DNA of 64,000 nucleotides. Source: an uncultured eubacterium 1-6. Its GTDB lineage: Bacteria > Bacillota > Clostridia > Lachnospirales > Lachnospiraceae. The notes beneath the pieces are model-generated. The model did not search any database. It had not been told where the DNA came from and saw only the letters and a list, made by a program, of their open reading frames with translations. The stretch is taken from the NCBI GenBank assembly GCA_903789595.1, contig CAIFEZ010000002.1, positions 162,920 through 226,919 of the forward strand, written 5' to 3'. Every line of letters begins with the position of its first letter. Position 1 is the stretch's first letter. This document shows, one piece after another, positions 63,047 through 64,000 of the stretch. The translations under genes were made by a program, and so were the position numbers.

Positions 63047-63262
63047 TGATACTGCATAAGCAACGGGATTGCTCCCTTCTAATAATTTTACTAAAAAAGG
63101 GTAATATATTGTGTGAATATTGCCTATATATAAGCAAAATAATCTATGGTATTATCATCATATAAGAAGTAATCAGATATTAATATATATAATAAACGCC
63201 GAATCGCTCGTCGTAAAACGACGATTATAGGTGAAAGATTACTATCAGAGAAAAGAGTTCCC
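63047..63262. other. AT-rich intergenic stretch
   Basis: No gene seen. Much more A/T than the rest of the window. A cgtcg/cgacg hairpin lies at 63210-63224. It marks a change in base composition after the nuclease gene. Confidence 0.4.
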
Positions 63263-63487
63263 ATGGCTATTTTAACAACTATATATCTTGAAACCATAAG
63301 TGTGTCAAATAAATTTATTATGGTGGCGATTTTTTCTGGTATAGGACTTCCACTGATCAGTGAATTTGCCAGTAAGGTTGGGCTGACCAGCCTTGTAAAA
63401 AGACTTGCAAAACTTATGGCAAAGTATCGTTCCGTTTCTGTATGGATCCGAACAAATCAAAAATCGGATTTAACCTTTCTTAAGTGA
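63263..63487 (+). CDS. Small hypothetical protein, 74 residues
   Basis: Not recognised. Opens MAILTTIYLETISVSNKFIM and contains a likely membrane segment (about 19-36, FIMVAIFSGIGLPLISEF) followed by a basic amphipathic helix (KVGLTSLVKRLAKLMAKYRS). The upstream AAAAGAG is only a weak ribosome site. The membrane-plus-cationic-helix plan resembles small membrane-active peptides, but nothing more can be supported. Confidence 0.45.
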   Translation: MAILTTIYLETISVSNKFIMVAIFSGIGLPLISEFASKVGLTSLVKRLAKLMAKYRSVSVWIRTNQKSDLTFLK

Positions 63488-63872
63488 GCAGCATTCCCCG
63501 CATAGTAAACGCAAACAGGCTGCGTGTACATATACTGGCATATACAATCTATTCAATCAATTCCATCATCCGGTGCTTTCTGCAAGGACGAGGAAATAGC
63601 GGATTGATGCCGTCCGACTGAAGTTACTGAAAATTGCCACAAGAGAAATTCATTCAGCAGGATGTATAATATCTAAGCCATGCAAGAACTATGCGTCATA
63701 TATGTTTATGTTAATAACGAGGTTTCAAAAATTACGATTCGATTTTATAGAAAATTTCACACGTTGGTTTATTAAATCCAAGCCTCGATGAAAAATTCAG
63801 GTTTAATAAGGTAATAATGGATCATCATTTTCAATTGTTTACTTACTTATTGTAAGAATAGGAGGAATTATT
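63488..63872. other. AT-rich region, no gene seen
   Basis: Short stop-rich frames on both strands; sequence unlike the neighbouring chromosomal genes. Ends in TGTAAG and a strong AGGAGG ribosome site for the next ORF. Confidence 0.4.
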
Positions 63873-63968
63873 ATGAAGAGATTCTTAAGATTTCTTGTAT
63901 CTTTGATCATGGTATTTACTAAAACTTCCCATAGCAAAAATGGGTTTCGCACCTTGAAAACTCAATAA
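63873..63968 (+). CDS. Short ORF with signal-like start, possibly a broken gene
   Basis: ATG at 63873 lies 7 bases after a perfect AGGAGG. The 31-residue product begins MKRFLRFLVSLIMVF, a textbook signal or membrane start, then changes to a polar tail (KTSHSKNGFRTLKTQ) and stops. An inverted repeat cccat/atggg lies where the character changes. It may be a real small peptide or the start of a secreted protein interrupted by inserted DNA; the window ends too soon to tell. Confidence 0.4.
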   Translation: MKRFLRFLVSLIMVFTKTSHSKNGFRTLKTQ

Positions 63969-64000
63969 TACAGGCAATCAGATAGGACCTTTATGCCGCC

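Noticed and set aside
63873..63968. AgrD-type autoinducer precursor
   Set aside because: The size and amphipathic start fit loosely, but there is no conserved cysteine or acidic C-terminal tail and no agrB-like gene in view.
63940..63975. rRNA spacer-like motif (caccttgaaaactc)
   Set aside because: Similar strings occur in Firmicute 16S-23S spacers, but no rRNA sequence is visible in the window, so no rRNA operon is called.

Overview
The window looks like chromosome of a strictly anaerobic Gram-positive bacterium of the Clostridia, most likely Lachnospiraceae. The grounds are strong AGGAGG-type ribosome binding sites with several TTG/GTG starts, an LTA-synthase-type sulfatase, a DUF4364 protein, a fused FeoA-FeoB ferrous iron transporter, a giant 2-hydroxyacyl-CoA dehydratase activase, lipobox lipoproteins and no outer-membrane or respiratory genes. 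Base composition is moderately GC-rich until about 62.9 kb, after which it turns clearly AT-rich. Assignments are from reading translations; no database search was run.

Layout. 1-5.9 kb (minus): RNase R (cut by the window edge), SecG, D-aminoacyl-tRNA deacylase, and a polar amino acid ABC importer whose binding-protein gene is separated from the permease/ATPase genes by a terminator. 6.3-8.8 kb: phosphoglycerate mutase and a divergent DUF4364 protein. 8.9-17.5 kb (minus): RarA, a DUF2298 multipass membrane protein with an in-frame 18-bp tandem repeat, a nucleotidyltransferase, an ABC-F ATPase and an LTA-synthase family protein. 18-19.1 kb (plus): an iron-dependent alcohol dehydrogenase behind a promoter overlapped by a palindrome. 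19.2-27.6 kb (minus): a biosynthetic block of leuB-ilvD-ilvB and serC-serA plus DUF1015. 27.9-29.7 kb: tgt-yajC. 30-36.2 kb (plus): a 1413-residue dehydratase activase, a small unknown protein and a second iron alcohol dehydrogenase. 36.5-45 kb: AIM24-like protein, a large lipoprotein, a solute-binding lipoprotein with a membrane-anchored LuxR-type regulator, a DUF3592-like protein and an asparagine-synthase-like protein lacking the glutaminase nucleophile. 45.2-53.3 kb (minus): feoAB and WYL regulator-sbcD-sbcC. 54.1-56.9 kb: yitT-proA and a His-less HPr-like protein. 57.1-62.9 kb (minus): a cell-surface/AAA cluster of nuclease, hydrolase, MoxR ATPase, VWA protein and lysozyme-like protein. 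62.9-64 kb: AT-rich region with two small unknown ORFs.

The most distinctive content is non-coding. Three families of dispersed structured repeats occupy the intergenic gaps. Family A is a long imperfect palindrome with terminal inverted repeats; one full copy has a candidate target duplication, and others are half or solo-end copies. Family B is an approximately 100-bp multi-hairpin element found three times, each time directly after a Rho-independent terminator and in the same orientation, with a compensatory base-pair change in its main stem. Family C is a 185-bp cloverleaf-like unit tandemly duplicated at 53.4 kb with fragments elsewhere. Among proteins, the most unusual are an RNase R whose two N-terminal cold-shock domains appear replaced by an RG-rich linker and the asparagine synthase lacking its glutaminase N-terminus.
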